Below, piece by piece: positions 9,554 through 22,056 of a DNA stretch of 64,000 bases (position 1 is the stretch's first letter; the number at the start of each line of letters is the position of its first letter). The notes beneath the pieces are model-generated. The model was not told where the DNA came from. It was given only the letters and a program-made list of their open reading frames with translations, and made no database searches. The stretch comes from Thiospirillum jenense (GTDB taxonomy: Bacteria; Pseudomonadota; Gammaproteobacteria; Chromatiales; Chromatiaceae), in the NCBI RefSeq assembly GCF_014145225.1, contig NZ_JABVCQ010000004.1:1-64000 (forward strand), given 5' to 3'. The position numbers and the translations under genes were made by a program.

Positions 9554-9758
9554 TATGTATGACGCCGGTTGCAGTTGGTTTACACACTGTTTGAACGGTT
9601 ATTGTCGCATAAGTATTAGCGACGCGGCACTCAATTGCGACAGGGGATGTGACAATTGACTGGTCATGGCGCCAGTTGGATGAATTCAATCAAATTGTAG
9701 TGAGTGGTGGCATTGCGTTGGGGATCAAAACGAAATCACCTAAATGACACATGAGGCA

Positions 9759-11984
9759 TTAGTCAAAAAACTGTTGCTGTCCTGGGGTTTTGAGTTTCCA
9801 ACTGTCGGCATCTATACGAATTGCAATGTCTTCTAAAACAGTAAGAATGGTTTGATTTTCGGGCGTGGTGCCGTTTTTCAGTAATGGCATGATGTATAAA
9901 ACGATCTCATCAAACCGTGCCGGCGTGTGTTCTATGTCCATGCGCCGCAAATAAGACATCAGGTAATAACGCACTCTTAAATGAAGATCAATGTTGGTTT
10001 TGAATTGCCGACCTGTTTTCAAAGTAAATAATTCTGTTTGGTCGTCATAATCAAATAGGTCTAACAAAATGGGCGTGAGGTCGCTGTATTCTTTTTTCAT
10101 CAAATCCAAAAAGCCCAACTCTAACCCTTTGATAATCAATTCATCGTTCAGCTGCTCTAATGAGGCGCCGTTATTTTTTGCAATCACACCTTCAATGGTT
10201 TGTAAAATAATGTCACCAATCCGCGCCCCGAGGGCGGCTTTTATGATATAGCGCGGGCGGCGTACTTTTCTAAAGTTAATAATTAGTTGGCCGGATAATA
10301 CGGTGAATGGATTTTGGCGTTTTTTGAAACTGGTTTGACCGTTTTTCTGCGCCACCGCGCCGGCGTATTCAAATCCGCACCGTTCGGCTGTTTCAATAAT
10401 CAGATGCCAAAATTCTGGATCCTTGTGTGCAAACACAAAACTCATCCAGCGGTCAAACTTCAATACGCGGTACATTTCGGCAATACTTTTAGCAATTAAA
10501 TCGTTGTATTCAGCTTTACTTTTACCCAATTCGCCGCCTTCAATAGCTTCTAATTGGTAGTCTGCCGGGGTGACGGGTAGATCAAGCCACGCATTCCATA
10601 TAATAGACAAGTCTAAATAGGCAATCTTTTTACCATAGGGTGGGTCGGTGTAAATGTAATCTATGCTTTCGTTATTCAAAAAAGACAGGTCTGTAGCACT
10701 TTGTTTTACAGCCTTTAAATTGTGTATGGTGTTTTCGTTAATGTTTGGGAATATCTCTTTTTTTGCAGCTAAAACCCGTTCAAATTTTCTTTCAAAAACT
10801 TGCATGACATCCAATATTGTAGGGATTTTAGCCATTCTGTAACGATAATAATAACCGAAATGATTGCCGCCACCATGTGGTGTGGCATGGAAGGTTAGAT
10901 TACATAAAGATACGGTATTGTAAAATGCAAGCAATAACGATTTTTTAATGGATTCATTTGGCTCTTGTAAAATCAGGTATCGTAAAAAAGCGAGTTGCGC
11001 CAGTTGCGCTTTAGAGAATAACTTTTCCACTTTAGGGACATCTGAATTTTTAGGCAAGACGTATCCTTTTGGGTACGAATAATTTTTCAAATATTGATTT
11101 ATTTTATGAGTTGTTTTTGGTTCATTTTTTACATAAGTTGCTTTAATTTTATCAAAAGAACGCTGCAAATGTTCTATATCCACAGGTGCGGACAAACTAT
11201 CCACTATAAAAACAGACAATGGATTGATGTCGAGGTGAATAGCACGACGGCCAACCATCATTGCTTCAATTGCCGTTATACCACTTCCTCCAAACGGGTC
11301 TAAAACTAAGTCATCCTTTTGCGAAAAATTTTTAATGTACTCCCGAACAACATTCCAGCTTTGTCTAGTAAAATAAGCAGTCACCCCAAAATGTCGTTTT
11401 GCCGCCTGTTTTTTTACGCGAATTTCTTCTAATAATGGGCGGGTTGCGTAATCAAATTCCACCTTGCGCACTGGTGTTTTCAATACATAGGTCAGCGTTT
11501 TACCGCTTTGGAACGAACTAGGCGATAAGTACGCGCTCAATTCATCCCAATACGCATCAAGTTCGGCTAATTCAAAATACAAAATGGGTAATTGCTCATC
11601 CTGCCGAAATAACGCGAACGCTCGTCCATTACACAATGCAAAGAATTTGGTGCGAATTTCTGGGTGAATACTATAGGAATAAACCTGTTCGACATTAGCC
11701 CCAGTTTGAATATTTTGATTTGGCGACTTCGCATCAAGTACCCACGCATAATTATCCTGCACCTTTAATAGATAATCAGGAATTAATGTCACCGGCCGCT
11801 TTTTACTCCCCACTGTTAAAACCGGGTGTTTTAATGCTTTACTGCGTACAATGTGCGCCTGCTCATAGCCAAGTGCATACAACAACGGCAAAATAAGAAC
11901 TTCCCGAACGCTGTCTTCTTTAAACGTCGGTTGATCTAGGTTCTCGAATTGAAATTGTGGAAATAATTCGGCAACTTTGCTCAT
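9759..11984 (-). CDS. PD-(D/E)XK nuclease-DNA methyltransferase fusion (type IIG-like)
   Basis: A 741-residue protein with two recognisable parts. The N-terminal ~180 residues look like an HsdR-N type nuclease domain: P69-D70, then D84-A-K86 in WVLDAK, forms a PD...DxK site. Residues about 200-580 are an N6/N4 DNA methyltransferase with DPFGGSG (229-235) and DPPYG (447-451), in that order. The last ~160 residues are unassigned. One chain with both activities suggests a self-contained restriction-modification enzyme, but the nuclease could be inactive or the protein a solitary methylase. No specificity subunit or separate nuclease gene is adjacent. It is AT-richer than its neighbours, consistent with transfer. 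Confidence 0.82.
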   Translation of the reverse strand: MSKVAELFPQFQFENLDQPTFKEDSVREVLILPLLYALGYEQAHIVRSKALKHPVLTVGSKKRPVTLIPDYLLKVQDNYAWVLDAKSPNQNIQTGANVEQVYSYSIHPEIRTKFFALCNGRAFALFRQDEQLPILYFELAELDAYWDELSAYLSPSSFQSGKTLTYVLKTPVRKVEFDYATRPLLEEIRVKKQAAKRHFGVTAYFTRQSWNVVREYIKNFSQKDDLVLDPFGGSGITAIEAMMVGRRAIHLDINPLSVFIVDSLSAPVDIEHLQRSFDKIKATYVKNEPKTTHKINQYLKNYSYPKGYVLPKNSDVPKVEKLFSKAQLAQLAFLRYLILQEPNESIKKSLLLAFYNTVSLCNLTFHATPHGGGNHFGYYYRYRMAKIPTILDVMQVFERKFERVLAAKKEIFPNINENTIHNLKAVKQSATDLSFLNNESIDYIYTDPPYGKKIAYLDLSIIWNAWLDLPVTPADYQLEAIEGGELGKSKAEYNDLIAKSIAEMYRVLKFDRWMSFVFAHKDPEFWHLIIETAERCGFEYAGAVAQKNGQTSFKKRQNPFTVLSGQLIINFRKVRRPRYIIKAALGARIGDIILQTIEGVIAKNNGASLEQLNDELIIKGLELGFLDLMKKEYSDLTPILLDLFDYDDQTELFTLKTGRQFKTNIDLHLRVRYYLMSYLRRMDIEHTPARFDEIVLYIMPLLKNGTTPENQTILTVLEDIAIRIDADSWKLKTPGQQQFFD

Positions 11985-12065
11985 AACAATGGATCGTGAT
12001 TGCAGTCATTGATTACTACAATAACTATGATCGCCTAACCGTGTCAAACACTGTTATGAAGGCAA

Positions 12066-12107
12066 TAAAAAAACCTCCCTGTCATTTAAGCCAGGGAGGT
12101 TTTTTTG
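12066..12107 (-). terminator. rho-independent terminator after groEL
   Basis: The arms CCTCCCTG (12074-12081) and CAGGGAGG (12092-12099) pair perfectly across a 10-base loop, and A- and T-runs extend the stem on both sides. The hairpin lies between groEL and the methyltransferase gene, both on the minus strand, and its symmetric A/T flanks would allow termination in either direction. Confidence 0.9.
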
Positions 12108-12137
12108 CTACGCGCTAATACAGCGCGGGCAATTCAC

Positions 12138-13832
<1,695 letters not shown>

Positions 13833-13935
13833 TTAAAAACTGGGATGATTGCGCAATGCACATCAATTGTGGCGGGGTGCTAAACGACGCGATTTGACGC
13901 AATACGTTTAATGCTAGTACCTGCCACGCAGTGAA

Positions 13936-14226
13936 TTATTTTTCAATCACGCCCATGATGTCTTCTTCACGCATTACCAAGAATTCTTGTCCGTCAATTT
14001 TCACTTCGGTGCCGGAATATTTGCCAAATAACACCGTGTCACCGACCTTGACATCTAATGGCCGGGCTGTGCCACTTTCTAAAACTTTGCCATTACCAAC
14101 CGCAATGACTTCGCCGCGAATCGGCTTTTCGGCCGCACTATCTGGAATAACAATGCCACCTGCGGAGGTGCGCTCTTCTTCCATACGGCGAATGACGACG
14201 CGGTCGTGTAAGGGGCGGATTTTCAT
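13936..14226 (-). CDS. groS: co-chaperonin GroES
   Basis: The 96-residue lid protein of GroEL. It has the canonical [14 protein letters not shown] start, the mobile-loop region [15 protein letters not shown] (about residues 17-31), and the [22 protein letters not shown]-terminal beta segment. A clear AGGAGAG ribosome binding site lies upstream. It is the first gene of the groESL operon; the promoter and the HrcA operator are 74-127 bases upstream of its start. Confidence 0.98.
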   Translation of the reverse strand: MKIRPLHDRVVIRRMEEERTSAGGIVIPDSAAEKPIRGEVIAVGNGKVLESGTARPLDVKVGDTVLFGKYSGTEVKIDGQEFLVMREEDIMGVIEK

Positions 14227-14299
14227 TGATTCACTCTCCTGTTTAATTTCGGATTCAATTCACGCGATGGTGCTACCCTTGCACGGGTGCGCTGAGGTG

Positions 14300-14326
14300 T
14301 TAGCACTCATGTCTAGCGAGTGCTAA
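14300..14326 (-). promoter_or_regulatory. CIRCE operator (HrcA-binding site) of groESL
   Basis: A perfect 9-9-9 CIRCE element: TTAGCACTC (14300-14308), nine-base spacer, GAGTGCTAA (14318-14326). It lies immediately downstream of the -10 box, so bound HrcA would block transcription start. The HrcA gene itself is not in the window. Confidence 0.97.
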
Positions 14327-14353
14327 TCATAGTGACGAAAACGGCAATGTCAA
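14326..14353 (-). promoter_or_regulatory. sigma70-type promoter of groESL
   Basis: Read on the minus strand, TTGACA (14348-14353) is followed after 16 bases by TATGAT (14326-14331). The -10 box shares its last base with the CIRCE element, so the transcription start falls inside the operator. Confidence 0.8.
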
Positions 14354-14520
14354 GGGTCCGTTGCAAGCGGTGCGGCGGCGCGGGCGTGTGACGGCGCTGA
14401 TAGGTCAGGCGGGGCGGGTCACTAACTCTTTGATTAGACGTTGATTAAATACCAATACTCCGCTACCATGCGCGGGTGTTGATAGGGTTTAACCAAAGTT
14501 GAGAGCGAGGTGCGATTGCG

Positions 14521-15078
14521 ATGGTTTCGTTAGAAACACCGGTGTGTGATTTTGGCCAAGCGGCCCCGGACTTTGCGCTGCCCGGCGTGGACGGTAAGTT
14601 ATGGCGGCGGGATAATTGCAAGGGCGACAAGGGGTTACTGGTGATGTTCATTTGTAACCACTGCCCGTATGTGCAGGCGGTGCGCGAGCGATTGGTGCGC
14701 GACACGCAAGAATTAATCGCGCTGGGCATCGGCTGCGTGGCGATCATGTCCAACGACGCGACCGATTACCCCGAAGACAGTTTCGACAACATGCGCCGCG
14801 TCGCCGAGCAATTTGGCTACCCGTTCCCGTATTTATTCGACGAAAATCAAGCAGTTGCCCAAGCCTACGGCGCAGTTTGCACCCCGGACTTTTTCGGTTA
14901 CAACGCCGACCTCGGGTTACAATATCGCGGGCGGTTAGACGCCAGCCGCAAAGAAACCGCGCCCGCCGACGTGCGGCGTGACCTGTTTGAAGCGATGCGG
15001 CAAGTGGCGCTCACCGGCCGCGGCCCCGCCGAACAAATCCCCAGCGTCGGCTGTTCAATCAAATGGCGCACGGCGTAA
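14521..15078 (+). CDS. thioredoxin-like (AhpC/TSA-type) redox protein
   Basis: A 185-residue thioredoxin-fold protein of the peroxiredoxin-like family often annotated only as thioredoxin family protein. It opens with FGQAAPDFALPGVDGK and has the redox motif C-N-H-C-P-Y in place of the usual CGPC or single peroxidatic Cys (about residues 45-50), followed by a typical thioredoxin core. No signal peptide is seen, so it is likely cytosolic. The substrate is unknown. It starts at an ATG and lies alone between groES (divergent) and tkt. The gene is GC-rich relative to the groESL genes. Confidence 0.85.
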   Translation: MVSLETPVCDFGQAAPDFALPGVDGKLWRRDNCKGDKGLLVMFICNHCPYVQAVRERLVRDTQELIALGIGCVAIMSNDATDYPEDSFDNMRRVAEQFGYPFPYLFDENQAVAQAYGAVCTPDFFGYNADLGLQYRGRLDASRKETAPADVRRDLFEAMRQVALTGRGPAEQIPSVGCSIKWRTA

Positions 15079-15316
15079 TCAATCAGCGATAAACTGCCCT
15101 TGTCATGTCACAAGCGCAGTGTCCTTGTCGCCACTAGGCAACTTGCGGCAAAATGCTGAATCTTTTGCGCCTGCAATTGGTGAACGGGCGCAAACCTGTG
15201 GGCTTTACCACCACGCCGTCGGGTTTATGACGTGACGATCCAGCGCGGCGGTGTGGCATTTACCATCACCAGCGGACAGAATTTCGGTCAACCAGTGTGA
15301 TTTAAGGAGGGGCTTG

Positions 15317-17326
15317 ATGTCCTCACGCAAAGAACTTGCCAATGCGATTCGGGTACTTTCAATGGATGCGGTGCAAAAGGCCAATTCCGGCCACCCCGGC
15401 GCACCAATGGGAATGGCGGATATTGCCGAAGTGTTGTGGAATGATTTTATGAATCATAACCCGACTAATCCGCAATGGGTCAATCGGGATCGCTTTGTTC
15501 TGTCTAATGGTCATGGCTCAACGTTAATTTATGCGTTATTGCATTTGACCGGCTATGCACTGACAATTGATGACTTAAAACAATTCCGTCAATTGCATTC
15601 CAAAACGCCCGGGCATCCCGAATACGGCTATGCACCCGGCATTGAAACCACGACCGGGCCATTAGGTCAGGGCATTACCAACGGCGTCGGAATGGCGATT
15701 GCTGAAAAAGCATTAGCCGCGCAGTTTAATAAACCCGGGCATACCATTGTCGATCATCATACCTATGTATTTTTAGGCGATGGCTGCATGATGGAAGGCA
15801 TCTCACACGAGGCCTGTTCACTCGCTGGCGCATTGGGGTTGGGCAAGTTAATTGCCATGTATGATGATAACAACATTTCTATTGACGGCGAAGTACGCGG
15901 TCATGGTAATACCCCGGGCTGGTTTTTAGATAATACGCCCAAACGCTTTGAAGCCTATGGTTGGCATGTCATTCCTAAAGTAGATGGCCACGATCCTGAA
16001 GCGGTGAAAGCGGCAATTGAACAAGCGCGCAGCGTCACTGACAAACCCAGTTTAATTTGCTGTCAAACTATTATTGGCTATGGCTCGCCGAATAAACAGG
16101 GTAAAGAAGAATGCCACGGCGCCGCTTTAGGTGATGATGAAGTGGCGCGGTCACGCGAGTATTTAGGTTGGCCATATCCGCCCTTTGTCATTCCTGATGT
16201 CATTTATCAAGGGTGGGATGCAAAAGAACGCGGTAAGCAATTAGAAAATGACTGGAATGCGCAATTTACCGCCTATGCTAAATCCTATCCGACGGAAGCG
16301 GCCGAATTAAAACGGCGTATGGCAGGTGAATTACCTGCCGATTGGGCGCAGCAGGCTGATGCCTTTGTTGCGTCAGTGGTTGAAAAGGGCGAAACCATTG
16401 CCTCGCGTAAAGCATCACAAAATGCGTTGAATGGATTTGGTCCATTATTACCCGAATTGCTCGGCGGTTCAGCCGATTTAGCTGGGTCTAATTTGACGCT
16501 GTGGAAAGGTTGCAAGGGTATTGGCAAGAGCAATGAACCGGGCAATTATCTGTATTACGGCGTGCGCGAATTTGGCATGTCGGCCATTATGAATGGCATT
16601 GCGTTGCACGGCGGTTTTATTCCCTACGGCGCAACTTTCTTGATGTTTTCTGAATACGCCCGCAATGCGTTACGCATGGCTGCGTTAATGAAAATCCCCG
16701 GCATTTTTGTGTATACGCATGATTCAATTGGTTTGGGTGAAGATGGCCCGACGCATCAACCCGTTGAGCAAATTCCAACGCTGCGCATGATTCCAAATAT
16801 GCGCGTGTGGCGGCCATGTGATGCGGTGGAATCAGCGGTGGCGTGGAAATTAGCAATTGAACGCCGCACCGGCCCGAGTTGTTTAATTTTCTCGCGGCAA
16901 AATTTACCGCACATGCCGCGCACCGCCGCGCAATTAACTGATATTGCACGGGGCGGTTATGTATTGCGCGATTGTGCCGGGACACCTGATGTCATTTTAA
17001 TTGCTACCGGGTCAGAAGTTGAATTAGCAATCAAAGCCTCCGAGGCAATGACGGATAAAGCGGTGCGCGTCGTTTCAATGCCATGCACCAATGCGTTTGA
17101 TGCGCAAGATGCCGCTTATAAGGAATCAGTTTTACCCAAAGCCGTGACCGCCCGCGTGGCAATTGAAGCGGCGGTGACTGATGGCTGGTGGAAATATGTC
17201 GGCAGTCAAGGCGCGGTATTAGGCATTGATCGTTTCGGTGAATCAGCGCCCGCCGGTGCATTATTCAAAGAGTTTGGATTTACGGTTGACAATGTCGTTG
17301 CAATCACGAAAAACATCTTATCATAA
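15317..17326 (+). CDS. tkt: transketolase
   Basis: A thiamine-diphosphate enzyme moving two-carbon ketol units in the pentose phosphate or Calvin pathways; cytosolic. The 669-residue protein has HPGAPMGMA near the N-terminus, the TPP-binding [13 protein letters not shown] motif, the pyrimidine-domain segment [15 protein letters not shown] and a C-terminal transketolase domain. The frame runs upstream to 15251, but ATG 15317 follows an AAGGAGG ribosome binding site and matches the family start [12 protein letters not shown]. It is first in the same-strand run tkt-gap-pgk-pyk, separated from gap by 127 bases that include a hairpin. Confidence 0.97.
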   Translation: MSSRKELANAIRVLSMDAVQKANSGHPGAPMGMADIAEVLWNDFMNHNPTNPQWVNRDRFVLSNGHGSTLIYALLHLTGYALTIDDLKQFRQLHSKTPGHPEYGYAPGIETTTGPLGQGITNGVGMAIAEKALAAQFNKPGHTIVDHHTYVFLGDGCMMEGISHEACSLAGALGLGKLIAMYDDNNISIDGEVRGHGNTPGWFLDNTPKRFEAYGWHVIPKVDGHDPEAVKAAIEQARSVTDKPSLICCQTIIGYGSPNKQGKEECHGAALGDDEVARSREYLGWPYPPFVIPDVIYQGWDAKERGKQLENDWNAQFTAYAKSYPTEAAELKRRMAGELPADWAQQADAFVASVVEKGETIASRKASQNALNGFGPLLPELLGGSADLAGSNLTLWKGCKGIGKSNEPGNYLYYGVREFGMSAIMNGIALHGGFIPYGATFLMFSEYARNALRMAALMKIPGIFVYTHDSIGLGEDGPTHQPVEQIPTLRMIPNMRVWRPCDAVESAVAWKLAIERRTGPSCLIFSRQNLPHMPRTAAQLTDIARGGYVLRDCAGTPDVILIATGSEVELAIKASEAMTDKAVRVVSMPCTNAFDAQDAAYKESVLPKAVTARVAIEAAVTDGWWKYVGSQGAVLGIDRFGESAPAGALFKEFGFTVDNVVAITKNILS

Positions 17327-17344
17327 TAGATGAATCGTGACGGG

Positions 17345-17368
17345 GCGGTATTAATAAACGAATACCGC
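17345..17368 (+). terminator. hairpin after tkt, possible weak terminator
   Basis: GCGGTATT (17345-17352) and AATACCGC (17361-17368) form a perfect 8 bp stem with an 8-base loop, 19 bases after the tkt stop. There is no T-run, so it may instead be a processing or stability element between tkt and gap. Confidence 0.4.
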
Positions 17369-17450
17369 TTCATGCCGCATTGGTCACATTAGAGTTTCTG
17401 AAACGTAGTCATTAGCACTGCCATTTTTTTATTCTCAACGAGGAGTTTAA

Positions 17451-18455
<1,005 letters not shown>

Positions 18456-18472
18456 TTGAATGATAGAGGGTG

Positions 18473-18513
18473 ACGCAATCATCATTACAATAATTTTGGT
18501 GATTGCGTTTTTT
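18473..18513 (+). terminator. rho-independent terminator after gap
   Basis: ACGCAATCA (18473-18481) pairs perfectly with TGATTGCGT (18500-18508), with an 18-base loop and a following T-run. It is placed 18 bases after the gap stop. Confidence 0.88.
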
Positions 18514-18547
18514 GCTGTGAATTTGATTAGCATTCGGGAGTTACACA

Positions 18548-18718
18548 ATGAAAGAGCTGTTAATTCTTTTTCTCGTGGTAATGGTTGTTGGCTTGGGTGT
18601 AGTATTTTTTAATGGGCGGTCACATTCGATTAATTTTCATTACAATTGCAATATAGATATTCCCTGGTACGAAGCAATTTTCCTTGACATCAATAAATGT
18701 CCCGGTGCGCATCAATAA
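18548..18718 (+). CDS. 56-residue putative single-pass membrane peptide
   Basis: A short ORF with a good GGGAG ribosome binding site 7 bases before its ATG. It begins MKELLILFLVVMVVGLGVVF, which is one hydrophobic helix, followed by a polar 36-residue tail containing two cysteines and the sequence IPWYEAIFLDINK. A terminator precedes it and another follows it, so it looks like its own transcription unit between gap and the Uma2 gene. I do not recognise a family; function unknown. Confidence 0.55.
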   Translation: MKELLILFLVVMVVGLGVVFFNGRSHSINFHYNCNIDIPWYEAIFLDINKCPGAHQ

Positions 18719-18770
18719 ATGTTAGTGTTAAATTTTGCACATTAATAATATGACTAGTCTTTTACTTATG

Positions 18771-18803
18771 AGAGTACGCCGTTGTGTTCGCGTACTCTTT
18801 TGT
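18771..18803 (+). terminator. rho-independent terminator after the small membrane-peptide gene
   Basis: AGAGTACGC (18771-18779) pairs perfectly with GCGTACTCT (18790-18798) over a 10-base loop, followed by TTT. It closes the short transcription unit at 18548-18718 and precedes the Uma2 gene by 25 bases. Confidence 0.75.
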
Positions 18804-18827
18804 ATTTCAACTTAGTACGCGAAAACC

Positions 18828-19301
18828 ATGCACTGGGAAGACATCTGTGCGCATCCAAGTTTGCAGGATTTGCCATTCAAGATTGAAACGAATGCAAATG
18901 GGCAAATTGTGATGAATGCGGTCAAAGTTGCCCATGCCCTGTATCAGGGTGAAATTGAACATTTACTACGATTATTATTACCAACCGGCAAAACCTTGCC
19001 TGAGTGCGCAATTAAAACAGCGCAAGGTATTCGTGTCGCTGATGTCGCGTGGGTTTCGCAATCACGTTTAATGACTATTCGACATGAAGCGGCGTGTTCT
19101 ATTGCACCCGAGATTTGCATTGAGGTCTATTCTGACAGCAATACTGATGATGAAATGCAGGAAAAACGGGCATTGTATTTTGCTTGTGGGGCGCATGAAG
19201 TTTGGGTATGTCGAGATGGCGTTATGTCTTTTTATCATGCGCAAGGACAATTGGATTATTCATTATTGGCGCCGCAATTTCCCGTACAAGTGATGATTTA
19301 A
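18828..19301 (+). CDS. Uma2-family (DUF820) putative PD-(D/E)XK endonuclease
   Basis: A 157-residue protein of the Uma2 family, common in cyanobacteria and some gammaproteobacteria. The expected nuclease residues are in order: D72 in VADVAWVS, E99 in EICIEVYS, K113, then the typical tail YFACGAHEVWVC. The biological role of the family is unknown; the nuclease assignment comes from fold similarity. It lies between terminators and pgk, so it interrupts the gap-pgk pair together with the small membrane-peptide gene. No strong Shine-Dalgarno precedes the ATG. Confidence 0.85.
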   Translation: MHWEDICAHPSLQDLPFKIETNANGQIVMNAVKVAHALYQGEIEHLLRLLLPTGKTLPECAIKTAQGIRVADVAWVSQSRLMTIRHEAACSIAPEICIEVYSDSNTDDEMQEKRALYFACGAHEVWVCRDGVMSFYHAQGQLDYSLLAPQFPVQVMI

Positions 19302-19418
19302 TCGGTTACCGTCCTCTGTTATCTATCAACAACTCCCCCGTCCGTTCTTAATTGTCCCAGATAATTGTTGGCACTTTTTTATTGTACGACACTGTTTGAC
19401 ACCACGAGGAATTTGACG

Positions 19419-20600
19419 ATGGCCTTTATTAAACTCACTGATCTTGATTTAGCCGGCAAGCGCGTTCTTATTCGTTCTGATCTGAATGTGCCAATTAAAA
19501 ATGGCAAGGTGACATCAGATGCGCGCATTACCGCCTCAATGCCAACCTTTGAGCATTGTATTAAAGCCGGCGCCAAAGTGATGGTGATGTCACATTTAGG
19601 TCGCCCGCAAGAAGGCGTGTTTTCTGAAGAAGATTCACTCAAACCAGTGGCAGAGACACTTGGTGCGAAAATGGGGCGGGAGATTCGTTTAATTCAAGAT
19701 TATCTCACCAATGTGCCGCAGGTTGCGAATGGTGAATTAGTTTTATTAGACAATGTGCGCTTTAATAAAGGTGAAGGTAAAGACAACGAAGCATTAGCTA
19801 AACAATACGCGGCATTATGCGATGTATTTGTCATGGATGCGTTTGGCACGGCACATCGGGCGCAAGCATCAACACATGGCGCGGGGCAATTCGCCCCCGT
19901 TGCCTGCGCCGGTTTATTATTAGCCGAGGAATTAGATGCGCTGCAAAAAGCATTAGCCAATCCTGCGCGCCCAATGGTGGCGATTGTTGGCGGTTCAAAG
20001 GTGTCAACCAAATTAACGGTATTAGAAGCCTTATCAGAAAAGGTTGACCAATTGGTGGTTGGCGGCGGCATTGCTAATACCTTTTTGGCGGCCGCCGGTT
20101 TTCCCGTTGGCAAATCATTATGTGAACATGATTTAATCCCGATGGCAAAGATGTTAATGGAAAAAATGGCAGCGCGCAATGCAATTATTCCAATTGCTAC
20201 GGATGTCGTGTGCGGTAAAAAGTTCGATGAAAACGAGCCAGCGGTGATTAAAAACGCAGCCGATGTTGTTGATGATGACATGATCTTTGATATTGGCCCG
20301 CAGTCCGCGCAAGTATTAGCCGACATCATTGCCAAAGCCGGCACCATTGTTTGGAATGGTCCCGTTGGCGTATTTGAATTCGATCAATTCGGTGAAGGAA
20401 CAAAAACCGTTTCATTCGCCATTGCTAATGCAAATGGCTTTAGTTTAGCGGGCGGTGGTGACACCATTGCCGCTATTCAAAAATACGACATTTATAATCA
20501 AGTGTCTTATATTTCCACCGCCGGCGGCGCGTTTTTAGAATATCTCGAAGGTAAAACTTTGCCCGCGGTGGCGATGCTCGAAGCGCGTGCAAGTCGTTGA
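19419..20600 (+). CDS. pgk: phosphoglycerate kinase
   Basis: Transfers phosphate from 1,3-bisphosphoglycerate to ADP. The protein of 393 residues has [10 protein letters not shown], the hinge and nucleotide segments GGSKVSTK and NGPVGVFEF, and the C-terminal GGGDTIAA motif. The frame extends to 19365, but the ATG at 19419 matches the family N-terminus [16 protein letters not shown] and has GAGGA upstream. Its stop lies 5 bases before the pyk ATG, indicating an operon with pyk. Confidence 0.98.
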   Translation: MAFIKLTDLDLAGKRVLIRSDLNVPIKNGKVTSDARITASMPTFEHCIKAGAKVMVMSHLGRPQEGVFSEEDSLKPVAETLGAKMGREIRLIQDYLTNVPQVANGELVLLDNVRFNKGEGKDNEALAKQYAALCDVFVMDAFGTAHRAQASTHGAGQFAPVACAGLLLAEELDALQKALANPARPMVAIVGGSKVSTKLTVLEALSEKVDQLVVGGGIANTFLAAAGFPVGKSLCEHDLIPMAKMLMEKMAARNAIIPIATDVVCGKKFDENEPAVIKNAADVVDDDMIFDIGPQSAQVLADIIAKAGTIVWNGPVGVFEFDQFGEGTKTVSFAIANANGFSLAGGGDTIAAIQKYDIYNQVSYISTAGGAFLEYLEGKTLPAVAMLEARASR

Positions 20601-20605
20601 AATTT

Positions 20606-22048
20606 ATGCCAAGACGAACCAAAATTGTTGCGACACTCGGCCCAGCAACCGACGATCCGCAGGTGCTGGACGAGTTGATCGTCGCCGGACTCGATGTGGT
20701 GCGCATCAATCTGTCGCATGACCGCCACGACCGTCACCGCGAACGGGCGGCACAGGTGCGCGCTCGAGCGGCAGCACTCGGGCGGGAGATTGGCTTACTC
20801 ATTGATTTACAAGGACCAAAAATCCGCATTGGGCAATTTGTCGGCGGGCGGGTTATGTTGCACGAAGGCGACATGTTTGCAATTGACGGCGATTGCCCGC
20901 TGGACGGCGGCACGGCTGACTGCGTTGGCACGACCTTTTTGACTTTAGCGGCGGATGTGTCCGCTGGCGACACGTTATTATTAGATGATGGTGCAATTGA
21001 ATTAACTGTCATTTCCGTTCATGGCCGGCGAGTGAATTGCACTGTCACGACTGGCGGGGTGCTGTCTAATAATAAGGGAATTAACAAAAAGGGCGGCGGC
21101 TTATCAGCACCGGCATTAACGGATAAAGATCGGCAGGATATTTTATTTGCAGCGACCTTAGATGCTGATTATGTTGCCGTGTCATTTGTGCGCTGTGCTG
21201 ATGATGTGCATTTAGCCCGGCAATTATTTGAACAGGCGGGTGGACACGGCGGGATTGTAGCGAAAATTGAACGCGCTGAAGCATTAAATGATTTAGATAA
21301 TATCATTGATGCGTCTGATGCGATTATGGTGGCACGCGGTGATTTAGGCGTGGAAATTGGTGATGCTAAATTGCCGGCGGTGCAAAAGCAGTTAATTCAT
21401 TTGGCGCGGGCGCGCAATTGCGTGGTCATTACCGCGACGCAAATGATGCAATCGATGATTGAAAGCCCAATTCCAACGCGGGCTGAGGTATTTGATGTTG
21501 CCAATGCGGTATTAGATGGCACGGATGCGGTGATGTTATCGGCGGAATCCTCTATTGGAAAAAACCCGCCATTGGTGGTTGAAGCATTACATCGGATTTG
21601 TGAAGAAGCGGAAAAACAAGCGCGGCGCTCGGCGCATCGAATTGATTCCGTATTCGGGCGAGTGGATGAAGCGATTGCAATGGCGGCAATGTACACGGCG
21701 AATCATTTGGGCGTGAAAGCCATTGCGGCATTAACTGAAACTGGCTCGACAGTGAAATGGATGTCGCGTATTAGTTCGGGTATTCCAATTTATGCGTTGA
21801 CTCGTCACCGGATGACGCGCCATAAGGTCACGTTATTTCGCGGTGTCTATCCAATCGCTTTTGATGTTGCGACGACGGATGTGCATGAAGTCAATCATGC
21901 GGTGATTGAAGAGTTATTACGCGATGGCGTAGTTAATCTCGGTGATTTGGTGATTATTACGAAAGGCGACCGCTCGGGGGTTGAGGGTCAAACTAATCTA
22001 ATGAAAATCATGCGCGTCGGTGAACATTGCCTGCATCTTGAGGATTAG
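20606..22048 (+). CDS. pyk: pyruvate kinase
   Basis: Catalyses the last step of glycolysis, phosphoenolpyruvate to pyruvate. About 480 residues: N-terminal RRTKIVATLGPAT, active-site ARGDLGVEI and ITATQMMQSM, and a C-terminal allosteric domain. A TTG at 20597 overlapping the pgk stop is possible, but the ATG at 20606 gives the usual start MPRRTKIVA. There is no strong ribosome binding site, consistent with coupling to pgk. A palindromic repeat follows the stop. Confidence 0.97.
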   Translation: MPRRTKIVATLGPATDDPQVLDELIVAGLDVVRINLSHDRHDRHRERAAQVRARAAALGREIGLLIDLQGPKIRIGQFVGGRVMLHEGDMFAIDGDCPLDGGTADCVGTTFLTLAADVSAGDTLLLDDGAIELTVISVHGRRVNCTVTTGGVLSNNKGINKKGGGLSAPALTDKDRQDILFAATLDADYVAVSFVRCADDVHLARQLFEQAGGHGGIVAKIERAEALNDLDNIIDASDAIMVARGDLGVEIGDAKLPAVQKQLIHLARARNCVVITATQMMQSMIESPIPTRAEVFDVANAVLDGTDAVMLSAESSIGKNPPLVVEALHRICEEAEKQARRSAHRIDSVFGRVDEAIAMAAMYTANHLGVKAIAALTETGSTVKWMSRISSGIPIYALTRHRMTRHKVTLFRGVYPIAFDVATTDVHEVNHAVIEELLRDGVVNLGDLVIITKGDRSGVEGQTNLMKIMRVGEHCLHLED

Positions 22049-22056
22049 CGTTTTAA

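Noticed and set aside
19370-19390. TGGCAC-type sigma54 promoter before pgk
   Set aside because: The -12 half (TTGCW) is missing at the required spacing.
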